Shown: piece after piece, positions 35,092 to 49,100 of the stretch
Layout: the number at the start of each line of letters is the position of its first letter
Numbering within the stretch: the stretch's first letter is position 1
Assembly (NCBI RefSeq): GCF_032362555.1
Contig: NC_083512.1
Coordinates: 7,862,001-7,926,000 of the forward strand
From: Amyelois transitella
Lineage: Eukaryota; Arthropoda; Insecta; Lepidoptera; Pyralidae
Direction: 5' to 3'
DNA length: 64,000 nucleotides
Program-made: the position numbers and the translations under genes
The notes under the pieces: model-generated
Database searches by the model: none
What the model was told of the DNA's origin: nothing
The model's input: the letters and a program-made list of their open reading frames with translations, nothing else

Positions 35092-38000
35092 CCTTTACTG
35101 CGAGCGCCACTAGGATCAATTCTGCGTGGCCGCAATTCACAGAGAGAGTACTCCAGCTATTTGCAGCTTTAGTTTGATTGTGGTAGTGACGCATTATATT
35201 GTGAAGTTCGAGTGTTTTGAAATAGGAAGGTCCCAATAAGCCAATCATAATACACCTAATTTCTGATTGGTCCGGAATGTGAAACATCAGAAGCCCTGTC
35301 AGTTACTGTGTAAGTGCATTAATTTATTTATAGCGTTGTGGCTTTTATGCCTGTGAAGACTTATATTGTTTATATTTATCGCGTGGTAATAATTTTTAGG
35401 ATCATTGCATTACATTTAGTTTGAGAAGGACCTAAAGCTCGTTTGTATTTTACATAAGATTTAAACTGCATTTTATAGCGATATTCACGTACTAATTTTA
35501 AGAAGAATCGTACAAATATTTACCACAATGTAATGCGTCTCGTTGGTAAAAACGTTACTTTGATAGCGGATTGGTTCTAAAATTTTGTGAGTGCTATATT
35601 GTATGAGTTTGCGTGAATATTTCGATAATTTTATAGGGATAATAATTTGCTGTGAGAAGTTTTATCCAAAGTAATATTTTGTACAACGATTATTATTCCT
35701 TTGAGCATAGATTACTTTAAAATATATATAAAGAGGAATTTACTTTGGTTGCTTCTGTCTCTTTTGTATTCTAAGGCAAGCTATATAATTAATTGTTTAT
35801 ATTTTGGGTACCATAAAGGAGGTTTATTTTATCAGCAAATAGTTGTGTCATTCTTGTGACATTGTAACGTATCTGTGGCACGACCTCGTTGGCTAAATTA
35901 CTCATATAGTTTTCTAGTTAACCTTGTTAAATGTCTTAAAAAATAAACTATAATTCAGCTTAGACGGTGCCCTAAAGATTGAAAAGTTTGTAATTATATA
36001 TCATTTATACTATATATACACTAATTTTCGTCTGCTATCTTTGAGTAATCAAGCTGCCGTTATTTTTCATATTATAATATATTGACTATAAAAGGCTGTC
36101 TGTTACGATTTTATGGCTAAACAGCTAAACCGATTATGATATTTTTATTTCTCGTGGGTGTAGTCAGTAACAGCGGATAGCAAAATCAAGTACACACATA
36201 AAATTTTTAAAATGAAAGTTTCAAGCTGTGTCGTGAATTCTTCGTATCTCAAATTAATTTTAAATTTGTGTAAATTATGCCTAATTGTATAAGAATTGTA
36301 GGTAAGACACAATGTTGTATATAAAAATTAAATTCGTGCCATTATGTTTTGCCGCACATTGTACTAAATTGTACTTTAATTCAGGGAATATAATAAAAAA
36401 GGGATATTAATTAATCGAAGTTCCATTAAATCGTTGTGATTAACACATTCCATAATCGCATAAAGTATTATTAAAACAATTTTATGTGAAATATGTATTG
36501 ATTATTGGAATAATATATAACCAAAGTTTGCTTTTGGTGAGTATGCTGTATTTTAATGCCTATGTTGTATAAAATTACAATCTATATTTACTTAAATCAA
36601 GAGCCATATTTTAACTATATTTAATATATTTTTGTATTTGTACAGAAAATTGTTTGTTGTTTAAAAAACGCTGTACCTTTTTGTAATACATATCTATCGT
36701 ATTGATTTGTATTGGATCAGTCAAATTTAAAACCACCTTTGTAAAGTAAGATATTGTAACTAATTGATGAATAAATATAATATAATTTGTGACCATTATA
36801 ATCTGGTTGTGTTTGCCATCCGAAGGTTTGCATTATTGGAAGTTTTAACATGTTTTATTACCGGTAATAAATATATTAATATCTTTATACATTTTCTTGT
36901 CTTTTATTGGCAAGACTAAAATGTATGTCAGCAACACCTTACGAAAAGCTGTAATGATGGCGTATACTACATTTCCTAATTTATTGATATTGATGTAAGA
37001 AAATAATTAAATGCCGTAGAAGTGCGTAGATTTAGCTTACAATGTGATAGACGCTGCCTAATATATACATAATTGAGAACTTTTAACTCATCATTACTAT
37101 TTAGAAAATGCTTTAAATCATGCACAAAATAAGGAGACGTTTAAATATTTATATAATCAATTTAGGATAATGCTTTTTCATATTCAAAGAAAACGGTCGT
37201 TTGATAAAATTTTTATGGAGTTAGTTATTGATTGTTTCGTCATAGAACAAATTCTGAATGGACTGGGCATTATTACTAAATCAGGGTGCATTTAAAATAA
37301 AACACACGGTATGGTAATTCTGTGTTATTTTTGCCAAAATTGTAAGTAGTTTGTCGCACTTTTATATCAAGAATCTATGCTTATTTGTATAAATATGGCT
37401 TTAGTTTGGCTTGCCGTCCGGCTCTAAGAAAACATTATTGTGATATAAACTCTGGTAGCTGTTAGACTTAATTAAATTGCATTTTTTTAGTTAATGCCTT
37501 ATTTTACCAAGCTACGTTCATAGTTTCCTCCAAATAAAATGGGTCAAATTCATATCCCAACACTTAAAATTGATCCACATTACATGAACAAAATCATTTC
37601 AAAATGTCCAGAGGGTCTTTTCCGTTTAGGAAACGTTGATTGGGCAAAAGTCTTAATCTGTCATGTGTGCTTTGCAGCCAGATTGCGGGCTAGTGTACGT
37701 ACCTAATTCCTTATTAAATTTATTTTCTACGATTTAAGAAGAATTTTACACTATTTAAAAAAGGCTCCAGCAACAACCAACTATTGTAAATTCTAGAAAC
37801 TGCATAAACAATTATTTTTTTAGAGTCTGAATGCCTTTACGGTACGACGCGGTTTGACTAAATTGCGATTTTTGTTTTTGGCTAGTACCAAGATTGTTTC
37901 TTATACTTTCGCGATAATAAATTGGTCGTGTCGGGTCGCATCTTGTCACAAATTGATGAATCAATAGTATAAATGTAAGAAATTGATAGCATGATTTCTT

Positions 38001-39372
38001 AAATTTTAATTGAATTCATTTTCATAACCTTTTTTAGAATGTACCATATGTTCACTTTAACTATTTAATCCATGAGTTGTATTTAAATATATAATGTCTG
38101 TTGTACATAACTAGTAACATACCTAGATGTATATTGTACATAATACAAGATTGGTGGAAAGTACATAGTTAATAAAATAAAGGTTTATATGATGAACCAT
38201 AGCTTATATTGTGCGATATATGACCCAACTTTGAAGTTATATTATTTTGTACTTAATTTATTTGTGTACTCACTTCATACATTCCTAAGATTAACAAGCT
38301 GAGATCATCATTATGAATACATAATAAAATAAATTTATGGATTATCACACTGTTTTCATTGAAAAATCATTCCTTCCGCACCTACTCGTATGTTCCCTTT
38401 ATTATGATTAATTTATGTATCTTGTGTTAAGTTTGTAATAAAAATAGTCGCTTCAATTCAAATGACCTAAAGAAGCGTAATGTTTGTTAACCGCAATCAT
38501 GCTTCTTTTTTTAGTATCATTTGTTTTTTAGTAAACATAATGAAACCTACAGGCGCCTGAATGTTGAGCGTACTCCATAAGGGTAAGGTTCTGCGTGTCG
38601 TGACGCCAAACCAACGCGACCAAGAGATTGATAAGGATGCTTTAAGTTCAAGATTGTCCAAAGATATTTATAAAATGAAAATACCTATCAACTCAAAATA
38701 CGTAACACAGCCATATCGACACTAGCCTTCAGATTTTATTTAGGTATGAAACAAACTATTTCTGTGGTTGAGTGGTTAAGATTAAGTTATCTGGCACGGA
38801 TGCCTACCTGATGATTTCGGGTTCGAAATTCACTGCTGCTATAGTTTATTTCTTGCAAACAAAATAAAATGTACAAAAGGCGGACTTGATGACATTCTGT
38901 AACAGTCTACCCGCTAACTAAACCGAAATAATAGTGGGTGGTGAGGATTTCAAAGCCAAATGACAAAAATAAAACCAATAGATATACATATCCCGTATGA
39001 TTAGACACTATGTAGATATTATATAAGTTTGGAAGGTTACATATTTACGTAGGTATGTAGGTACGTATTTAATGGACTGATACAAAATTGTATAGATTTA
39101 TTTTGAAAATAAAATCTCATTTTTATATTTCAATGTTTATCCCTCACTTATGACCATGTGAATGTATGGAATACAAACCCTATTTTGTATGATCTGAATT
39201 TTTTTTTCTCATACCTTATAATAAAACATTAACCTTTATACTTATAAAACTTAAGGTTAGTTATTACGACCAAAACACCAACAACTATAGTCAAGAGAAA
39301 AGCTGTTTTGGAGAGATAACCTTCCGTCAAGAAAACTTTATCACTCTAACGACGGTCTTACACTTAAGTGAT
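35092..39372. other. cindr 3' UTR and intergenic DNA
   Basis: AT-rich with no supported gene. Candidate polyadenylation signals AATAAA follow the cindr stop at 35942 and 36866, giving 3' UTRs of about 0.9 or 1.8 kb, and more occur further on near 38170. A tRNA-derived SINE lies at 38755-38840. The rest shows nothing I can assign. Confidence 0.5.
38755..38840 (+). mobile_element. tRNA-derived SINE head
   Basis: 'tgtggttgagtggttaag' resembles an A-box and 'gatttcgggttcgaaattc' a B-box, with suitable spacing. It lacks a full cloverleaf and ends in a CAAA-rich stretch. Confidence 0.6.
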
Positions 39373-39764
39373 AATTGAGTCTACTAGAATCAAAAACAGC
39401 AATGTCCCTTTTAGAGTATTTTCACAAATAATAATAATTTGATTATAAATTATTCGCTTGTTATAGGTAACTGTAATTTTTGTGAATGGCTGCAGATATC
39501 TCCTGGATGTTACATTATATCTAAAATTATGGACTTTGTAATGTTACTACAGTTAAATTAATTAAAACAGTTGGGACATTGCGGGTTTTGAGACATACAA
39601 GTGGATTTTGCTGTCTCTGTTTCATACGCTTGTTGGACATTGCTAATTTTGAAACATACCTATTCTCAATGTAATCTGCTAAAAAGTTTTGATCCTTGAG
39701 TAGTTTGCATACATAAAGCTACAAAACTATTATGTCCAATTTACCAACTTTATCACTGTATCCT

Positions 39765-39923
39765 TACTAATATTAATGCCAAAGTGTATATGTATGTATG
39801 TATGTTCCTTTTTCACGGCTAAACGGCTGAACCGATTTCGATTACTAATATTATAATTGTGAAAGTGTGTATGTATGTATGTTTGTTCCTTTTTCACAGC
39901 TGAACGGCTGAACCGATTTCGAT
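39765..39923 (+). repeat. Two 78-bp tandem units of a lepidopteran repeat
   Basis: Each unit opens with 'tactaatatta', passes a (TATG)n run and ends 'ggctgaaccgatttcgat'. The second starts at 39843. The unit is a common moth non-autonomous element end. Confidence 0.75.
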
Positions 39924-40232
39924 GAATTTTATAATAGGTTGTATTGTACCACAGAGATGGACATAGGCTACTTTAAATTCCAAAAAATAAGTGGGTGGGG
40001 TTGTAGGGGGGGTTGAAGTTTGAATGGGATTTTGTACAATATTCGTCCTATGCATCTGAATACTACGCGTTGGTCCCGGCTGTCATCATAGATGGCAGTC
40101 GTTAAGCCATGTCAGATGCCTTTAGGCGGCTTGAAAAAACCACCCAAACCATGTTGGCCACTTACACACACGAAAAACAAACAAACAATACTACGCTTAG
40201 GTTAATGTTTATTTTGAGCATAAGTACTAAAA

Positions 40233-42660
40233 CTAAATAATTAATGACGGCAGCTCTTCTTGAAGTTCGCACATTGACTCTTCAGGGTTATCATCGTCAC
40301 CTTCATTTACCAAAATTTCTTGTGGTACCACATTAGCAAAATATACCAAATTAGGGAAGCTTCGCCAATCGTCACCATAATGAGTCTTAAGTAATTTGCT
40401 GACATCCCTAAGTTTTAAGGGTTTTACATCAACTCCCTTTGTAATCATACGTGGTGCAATCATTGCAGATGTTTTATTTTTTTTGCAAACACTTTTATAT
40501 TGGCCTAAGTCTTGTCTGTAGTGTAGTTCTCCTCGAAGACCAACCATATCACTAGATCTGCTGGCCCTCTTTAAATAAAATCTTTTACATTTAGAAAAAG
40601 GCACATGCCAGGTTCCAATATTTTTAAATATATCTTTTACCGTGCTTTTCCAGTCAAAGATTTGACATGTTCTTCCTACATTGATAACCGTTGCATGTTG
40701 ACTTATGACGTCTATATATTCATTCGGATTTAATATATTTTCCATTTTTCGCAGTTGTTTTTCAATACGAGCAAAGACTCGGTCAGCAGGAAGAAACGAG
40801 TGTCCCACTACAGGGAACACAATTTCTACAATCTTTATATGCATTGGTGCATTATGAATTAACCATTTTGAAAGCATTGCTATTAAAATTGAGTTCTTAT
40901 TTTGTCCGCCGCAACCGTCGGCCATAATCCGAAGGGTTTTACATTCTGGTGTAAAAACAGTGTTAGATAATTGATGATAAACAGCAGATGAAATTAAATT
41001 TGCATCTTTTGCAAATTCATCTTCGGTCCAGCAGTAACTAAAAACATTTTTACTTGTTAATGGTGATTTCGAATTGCCTTCTACAATTGTGAAATTAAAA
41101 AAATATAGCTGTCTCGAATAGTATGTACTTTGGTCGGGAATTTTTGGTAAAACCATATTTTTCTGGCAATCGAAAGATATTATTTTAATTGAAGGATCTT
41201 CTGCCTTTAACATATTAAAAAATGCTTTGGCACGTCTCTTGTGCACAGTTTTTTGCACCATTAACTGATTTTTATCAGTCTCATTCGCCACTTTAATTTT
41301 CTCGGACAGTTGCAAGCATGTAGAACATGCATCAACACGTGGTGTGCCAAATCCCAAATTAAAACAAGTATTAAATATGTTACGGAAATATAAGGCTTTA
41401 ACTTTCAGATTATCAGCTGATTGAGCATTGTACATTTTAGCCATTTTATTTATCGATAATTCTGACGGCAAATACATACGCTTAGTATTGCCTCTACAAT
41501 AATGCGCCTCAGAACATTTAAATGATTTTATAAATGAAATAACACTTCGTTTTTTTTCGATGTACTTATGTGACTTATGGTCACCACCACGTTTTTCTTT
41601 CGGGACTTCTCCTTTTAAGTAATAATTCTTTATCACATTTTCTATCCGATATCTTTTTATATGCAATGTTTGCAAAAAAGCTTTTTGGCAAACGAACACC
41701 ATCTTTTTTTGAGATCTACAATAAATCCTGTACATCCTTTGCATTTCTCTAGGTTTATAATGCATAGAATTAGACCTAGGACGACGGCGTTTTGTTTGTA
41801 CAGCTACTACATGTTTGAGTATGAACAAATCTTGTTTAACTTTATCCGTTACAGCATAAAACGATCCATGAAAAGACTGCAGATCATTCATACTAATATC
41901 AGAGCATTGCAGCTTTTTGTCTTTATGTAAACATGACGGTTTAACAGGTAAGTCCTTTGCAGTGTACCTGGAACAACAAAGTTTGAGGACTGTAGATATT
42001 TAGTCTCTTTTTATTAAAACACATTTAACAGGTTTGATATCATAAAATATCACCAAACTATTATAACCGACGAATAATATCCAAAAAATTTGGCATACGT
42101 ATTTTTTTGTCATTTAAACAAAAATTGAGAGAGATAGATAGAGACGAGTGAAAGAATAGGGGAGGCCGTTGCCCAACAGTGGGAACCAACATCAACAGGC
42201 TAGGAAAAAAAAAGCAAAAATTGACCTATTAAACTTTGAGCATATTTTTTTTTCGGTCGTTTTATGAAACTTTATCAGGCTATATCTTTATATATTATTG
42301 TCTAAATGACAAAAGAAAAAATACTTGTCTCATATTTTTTGATGATCTAAAGACGGACTAATAAAAAAATAGCCAAGAAGGTACCCAATTTAAAATAAAA
42401 AGTGTGTAGAAATGTTGATAAGAGTCAAAGTGTGTAAGTAACGTAAAGTACGTAAGTAAGTTAAAAGTACTGCATTTGGGGGTACACGCTTTGAAGATGG
42501 GTTGGCAAACACATTTATATACGTACTTCATCATCGACATATTTTTTTTAAATACATGTAAATTCAAGTATCAAAGCTACGTAGTTCAACTATACTTACC
42601 GGTAAATTTTTTCCTTGTTTTTCTTCCAATTTGCACTATCAACTCTTCGTTTCCTTGCAT
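40233..42660 (-). CDS. DUF7869-type putative transposase, 605 aa, two exons
   Basis: Exons in gene order: 42600-42660 (start at 42660) and 40233-41989. Splicing with GTAAGT and a CTACAG acceptor gives 605 aa; the long exon alone has a Met at 41891. The second exon's early part reads YTAKDLPVKPSC. Central motifs, counted on the spliced protein, are VDACSTCLQL (a CxxC pair), SFDCQ near 291, MADGCGGQNKN near 377 and VGHSFLPADRVFARIEK near 417-433. I recall this set from a large insect and cnidarian family of unknown function; the spaced acidic residues suggest an RNase H-like nuclease core, which is inference. The tail is acidic (NEGDDDNPEE). The frame is intact, and inverted repeats flank it, so it is best read as a transposase. 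An intron 42590-ward holds a fragment of another element. It could instead be a domesticated gene. Confidence 0.6.
42110..42210 (+). mobile_element. Retrotransposon 3' tail fragment
   Basis: 'ggggaggccgttgcccaaca', 'gtgggaaccaacatc' and 'aggctaggaa' resemble the 3' end of a common lepidopteran LINE. It lies in the intron of the putative transposase gene. Confidence 0.5.
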
Positions 42661-43159
42661 TTTTATTGTCAACCACTTGTGGATAACATTCCATAGTTTA
42701 TATTCAACGATATTTTATAACTCTCAAATCAGTCTTTAAACTTAAAAAATTAAATTAGCCGAGCGCACTGCTTACGATAGACACCAAAATCCGCCATACT
42801 GTTTTACGGACCGCGGTCGATCGTGATTGGCTGTAATGGACAATGCTAGTTCGGATACATACGCGAGCGGACAATGCTGATATTGTTGCAAACATTTATT
42901 TTTAAACGTTTATTTCTATTGGACATTGTGGTTTTAGCTAGATTTTGAATGGACGAAAATATTTTTTTAAATCTAGAGTTTCATGTACCATAGATAACAC
43001 GTTTTTGGTTTTTATGGACATTGCGGTTTTTGATTCTAGTAGACTCAATTCATAATCAACTTTATCAGTGGTATCATTTAAAGGAGCAGTATATTGTCCA
43101 TAAATACCCGGGTTGTAGTAAGAATTTGTTCAGTTGTACTAGAGTGTCAAAAGTAAGCG

Positions 43160-46100
43160 ATGGCTCCTCAAATTAAATACACCAAGGTATGTACATGCAT
43201 ACATATTAGCACTAATAATGCATAATTCTGTGTACATATAGCAACGAGTACCTTATACGAAAAACATCGACATTGTTTTTTATATAACTTTGTAAATAAC
43301 GAAATTTTATTTTATTTTTAGGTAGGTTTTTACTATACTTATGTTTAAAAAGTTTATTATCTTTTTAATATAAGGTATATTAAATATTTATATATATTAA
43401 ATATTATTTATGAATTAAATTTTATATTTAAAACAAAATAAAGTAATATTAATTTATTAATAAATAAATAAATTATTATATTTAAGAAAGAATGATTATT
43501 TGTAATAGCTAAAAATGTATTGGTGCCGGGTAGTTCCCGGCACCAATATAAGAAAGAATAGGACCACTCCATGTCTTTCCCATGGATGTCGTAAAAGGCG
43601 ACTAACGGATAGGCTTACAAACTTGGGATTCTTTTTTAGGCGATGGGTTAGCAATCTGTCACTATTTGAATCTCAATTCTATCATTAAGCCAAATAGCTG
43701 AACGTGGCCATTCAGTCTTTTCAAGATTTGGCTCTGTTCATTGGCAGACAATAAGCTTGGAGTCCACTTTCCTCTTTCGATTCTTCGTTCTAAGACGATT
43801 TGCACGTAAGTATACCTATCATCTATCCCGACGTCAAGCCAGGATTCGGTTTATTGGTCTGTTTTTAATAAATAATTCAACGTAATTTTCTTTTCAGTTA
43901 TTCATTGATAACAAGTGGGTGGATGCGAAGAGCGGAAAGACCTTTGAAACTCGCACCCCTCATGATGGCTCCGTCATCGCTAAGGTTGCTGAAGGCGATA
44001 AGGTGATTCCTGTTTTTGCCACTAATCAGAAGTCATTTCACATTTTTAGAGCAGATTTTAATCAAAAATACATAAAATCTCGCCTTTTTTTCCGGAGGGT
44101 TAGGCAGAGACTACTTTTACCTCCTGTAATAACCATAATCCAAGCTGGATTCAGTTCCCACGTAAACAGGCTCACGTAGGTCAAGCTCTTGGAGTTGCAT
44201 AGGGCAAACCTAGTAGAAATCAACGAGACAAAGCCAGCCCCCGTAGTGTTACACACGCGACGCCGTTTTTAACGCGCGAAAAACTATCGCTATTTCGCTT
44301 TTTATTATGACAAGAAACGGGACAGCGAAAGTTTAGCGCACGATGAAAACGGCGTCGCGCGTTCCATTGCTGCGGGGGCAGGAGAGTAAATATAAGGATA
44401 TTTTTCAGAAATTTATTTTTCGTGTTTTCATGTTGATCAAACGACGAGAATGCCACCCGAACTCTGCTTCGGGTGGCATTATCGCTGTTTGGTTTTTATT
44501 ATTGCAACTTTATGTAAAGTATTCAATTTTTATCCACGCATTTTAGATAAAACATTTCAGAATAGGTATTCTCATAATAGCAGGCTCCCACTTGAGTAAA
44601 CATATTACATGATATTGTGCAATTTCAAAATACTTTTATTTACTTTAATCTTATACGAAATTATCTTTACGTGATGATACCAATCTATGAGTACAATATA
44701 GGTGCAAGTATTTTAAGGGAAGATTTAGTTAAGGATATTAATGGGAAGGTACTTTTAACAATATGTCATAACATTGTGAAAATACCTACAAAATGTAGGT
44801 AGATTTTTAAATACATATGGTCACGTCTATATCCCTTGCGTGGTACACAGAGCCAATAGTCTTAAAAAGGCTTAGACCACTGCGGCTGTTTGGCTTAATG
44901 ATAGAATTGAGATTAGTGACAGGTTGTTAGCATATCGCCTATAAGAAGAATCATATGTTTATAATGTTTATAGGTAAGCCTATTCCTAAGTCGCCTTTCA
45001 TACATCCATTGCAAAGAAAAGGACTGGTCCAATTCAGTTTTCTATTGGTGCCGGGAACCACATGGCAAATAATATAATTATAGTAAAAGGAATCCTTAGT
45101 TTGCCTGACGTTTACCCCAGCTGCGTCCTCCCTGAGCAGGAGCCCAAGATTATCATGTAGCCACCGCTCAAGTACCCATGAGTTGGCAAAAATTGTTGTG
45201 CGAAAATAGTAAACTCGGCCCAGCTTGAATCATTAGTCCCAGCCCAATTTGGTGAATTATTTTTTGAACAAATTCTCTCTAATATTTAGGCGGACATAGA
45301 TGAAGCAGTGTCGGCAGCTCGTCGTGCCTTCCACCGCAACTCAGAATGGCGGCTCATGGACGCCTCCCGTCGCGCAGTCATTCTGAACAAGTTCGCCGAC
45401 CTCATTGAAAGAGACAGCAAATATCTTGTAGAATTAGAGTCATACAACAATGGGATGGTTGTGAGCATGGCCAATCGCTTTCTTGCCTCGACAGTGGCAA
45501 ACATTCGGTATATAGCCAGCTTAGCTGACAAGGTCCAGGGCGACACCATACCTGTAGGTATGAAATATTTTTTCAATCTTCATTATTTGACTTTATAGAT
45601 CTTTGTTTAAAGTCGTTCCAGCGATTTCCATCTCGACAATAGCTATCGAGATAGTAAAAGTCCTATTGCATATTATGTTATTTGGGTTGATCTCTTTGAG
45701 TTTTATATCAACATTCCAGTAGAAACAACATCAGAATAATAAAGCAAATTAATATAATTTTAGACGGAGAGGCATTTTCTTACACGTTGAAGCAGCCTAT
45801 TGGTGTATGCGGACTAATCCTACCATGGAATGGCCCAATCCCGTTATTTAGCAATAAAGTGACTACTGCTTTAGCTGCTGGTAAGTGCAATTTAGTTTTC
45901 TATAGATACGTTGTAATAAAATAACAGTTGATAACTGGAATTCGATTTTGGAGTTCCACAAGGACCGAACTTTGGTCCCTCACATTTTTTTTCTCTCTCG
46001 TCTAGTTTTCGGTCTCGTCTACCTTAGTCTTGTGTCTGTTGGCTAAACCTACCTCAGATTTAGCAAACAGCTACAAGACTCTTGACTTGAGATTATTGTT

Positions 46101-49100
46101 TAGCTGATTTTTAATGTATAACGTTGTATTGTATTATTGTTGAAAAATATGTCTTTAATAGATTGGACGTTAAATTCTGTTTTATATTTTTGTTTACGTC
46201 TGTTGCTTTGAGATACCTTTTTATTTAATAAATGTAACCTGTTTCTAAAGGTTTAGTTAAAACCATATTATCTTTTGTCAGGATGTACGGTGGTTGTGAA
46301 GCCAGCAGAACAGACTCCTCTGAGCGCACTTGCATTAGCAGCTTTGCTTGCCGAGGCCGGTTTGCCACCAGGAGTTGTGAATGTAGTCAATGGTTATGGA
46401 GAGACTGCTGGAAATGCTCTTACTCACCACCCAAATGTCAATAAGATTTCATTTACTGGCTCCGTTGAGGTATGTGATAAATTTTTATATTTGTATCAAG
46501 AATGATAAAAAAGTTTTATGAAATTACTTTCATTGACCTGATTTAAAAAATCGCTGGTATTTCTAAGAGATAGATAGGTATCGATACAAATCTTTTTAAC
46601 CGTACTTTTATTTAAGGGTCCCTTTAATTTAAAGTACGGTTACACTACCCAAAATTATAAAAAAATACTGCTACCTACCTAAAAAAAGTCGCCTCTCGTT
46701 ATTCCTCTACAAACAGCCCTCGCAAATGTACTAAGTACCTACAAGTTTCTTGATCGAAAGTCATTTCGTTATTTTGTGTATAGCTATGTCTTTGCATCCG
46801 ACAAATTTAAATGTGATGTTCCTATATTTTTTCCAGGTTGGGAAGCTGATTCAGCAAGCCGCTGGGGTTAACAACCTGAAGAGGGTAACACTGGAGCTTG
46901 GTGGCAAGAGTCCTCTCATTGTAATGAATGATGCCGATTGTAAGTTGTTCAAAGTATGATCCTAAGATGAATTGTCAAAATTAAAAGTTTTTATTAAAGT
47001 TTATATAGTTTGACCTAAAAACTATAATAAACTAGATCTAAACCTAAGGTAAAATAAATATTAATTTATTAATTGTACATTTCATGCATAGTTTCAACCT
47101 GCAGGAGTGTGCGCAGAAGGCTGGCAGCATTAATTAAAAGTAATTAAATTTCTTCGTAATTTTTAGTAAACACCGCCATTCCATGCGCCGCAAATGCAGT
47201 TTTCACGCATCAAGGGCAGGTTTGCGTAGCAGCTTCGCGTCTGTTTGTTCAATCCGGGATATACGACAAGTTTGTAGAGGAGGCCGTCAAGCACGCCAGG
47301 GCTAGAAAGATCGGAAACCCTGCCGACCCTACTACGCAGAATGGACCACAGGTCTGTTATGTCGCCTATAAAATTAGGTATTTAGAATAGAACAAATCAT
47401 TGGTAACATAAGCAGCATTAGCAAATTATGTTTACTTGAAATGGCTGTCTTTGGCTTTCTTTTTATATTTGGCAATATTTTTCTGGGCACTGTAACATCA
47501 ATACAGACTTATCTAATTAAAATTAGATAATAAGGTTCATTTAATATACCTAGGCATAATAGCACACTGGGTAAAGTTGTGAAATGATATATTAAAAACG
47601 TAACTAAATTGTTTAAGGTTGACGAAGAGATGATGAACAAAGTGTTGGGTTATATAGAGAAGGGTAAGAAAGAAGGAGCAAGACTATTGACGGGAGGCAA
47701 GCGAATTGGCAACACTGGTTATTATATCGAGCCCGCCGTGTTTGTTGATGTCAAGGATGATATGACCATCGCCAGGGAAGAGGTAAATCATATTTTATGT
47801 ACTAGATTTAATAGTACGTAGAAATCTCAGTATAAAATAAACTGCCATTTATATTGATCCCCTTCCAATAGCACCTGCACATCTAGAGTAGCAAAATATT
47901 CTCTTTTCGACGCGTTCTTTTCCCAGTTCACAATTTTACCTTGAAGCTAAACCAGTCTCCTGGATTTCTAATTCGGTAAAACAACAATAACACGACACTT
48001 AAACTGTTGGTTTCCTAGCGTACCTACTCTCCTAAATTTATTATGTCGTTTAAATCATCACTTTGATCTTTATTAGATTTTCGGGCCCGTCCAGAGCATC
48101 CTGAAGTTCGACACCCTGGAGGAGGCCCTCGACCGCGCCAACGATACCAACTACGGTCTGGCAGCCGGCATCTTCACCACTAACATCAACACAGCCTTGC
48201 AGTTCACCAAGCACGTCGAAGCGGGCACTGTTTGGTACGCACCAATTAATACTGTTTCGGGAATAACATTTAGACTATTATTCTTAAATAGTCAAAACTG
48301 CTTGGAGGTGTTTCAGTGATTGGACCAAATGCGAATTGGACCAATAGCGTCCAAACGGCCAAAAACCACATCCAAAGGCGAAGGAAGAAGTCAGACTTTT
48401 TATATCAAGTTTAAATCCAAACCACAAATAATATTATGAATGTGTAAAGTTCTTGTGTGTATAATTTGTAATTGGTGCAGTTTTTCTATCTTTAGGATTC
48501 ATCTATCCAAACAATTTGATATTATTACCATCAATGTCTTGTTAAATTTTTTTCTCTCTTTCCATTCATAGGTGTTTATTTAAGTATTTATTTAAAACTT
48601 TTTTGAGCCTCAAGGTTCAATAGGTGGAGTTATGCTCATAGCATTTTCTACCAGTTACCTTTTAGAAAATAGAAAATATGCCCATATCGTACAAATTATG
48701 GCCTCCATGTCTTCGGATTTCACCAATCCTCGTGGTGGTTGGCATAGAGTCTGATGTTTGAAGAAGTTAACTTTAATACTGGTGTACTACTGAGTTATAT
48801 CTATAATTATGTGTAACATCTACTACGCCGCTAACAACATCTTAATGGTTACATTAATCCAGGCATTTCAATTTGTAGGCAAAATATACGTAATTTTGAT
48901 ATCATTTGATATCTCTAACTTTATTATAGAAATAGGTTCACCAAACGTGTCTTCATTAATTTGCTATAAATTATTATTACAGGGTCAACACATATTTCGC
49001 AACGGGTCCTCAGGTACCTTTCGGAGGTTTTAAAGAATCCGGCATCGGTCGAGAAAGGTAAGCTATTAAGTACCTATATTTATTTTTAATCCATAACGTT

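Larger units (their letters stand above)
39373..43050. mobile_element. DNA transposon with 35-bp inverted repeats and DUF7869-type gene
   Basis: The sequences at 39373-39407 and 43016-43050 are inverted copies, 34 of 35 bases identical (inner end GGACATTGC, outer end GACTCAATT). They enclose a two-exon putative transposase on minus. Both sides carry extra copies of GGACATTG or its complement (39574, 39635, 39731, 42921), and AACTTTATCA occurs outside or near each end (39344, 39748, 43059). Such subterminal motif arrays are usual for DNA transposon binding sites. The outermost ends and a target-site duplication could not be fixed, so the element may extend some tens of bases further on each side. 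Older repeats are nested inside: two 78-bp units at 39765-39923 and a retrotransposon 3' tail at 42150-42200. Confidence 0.6.
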
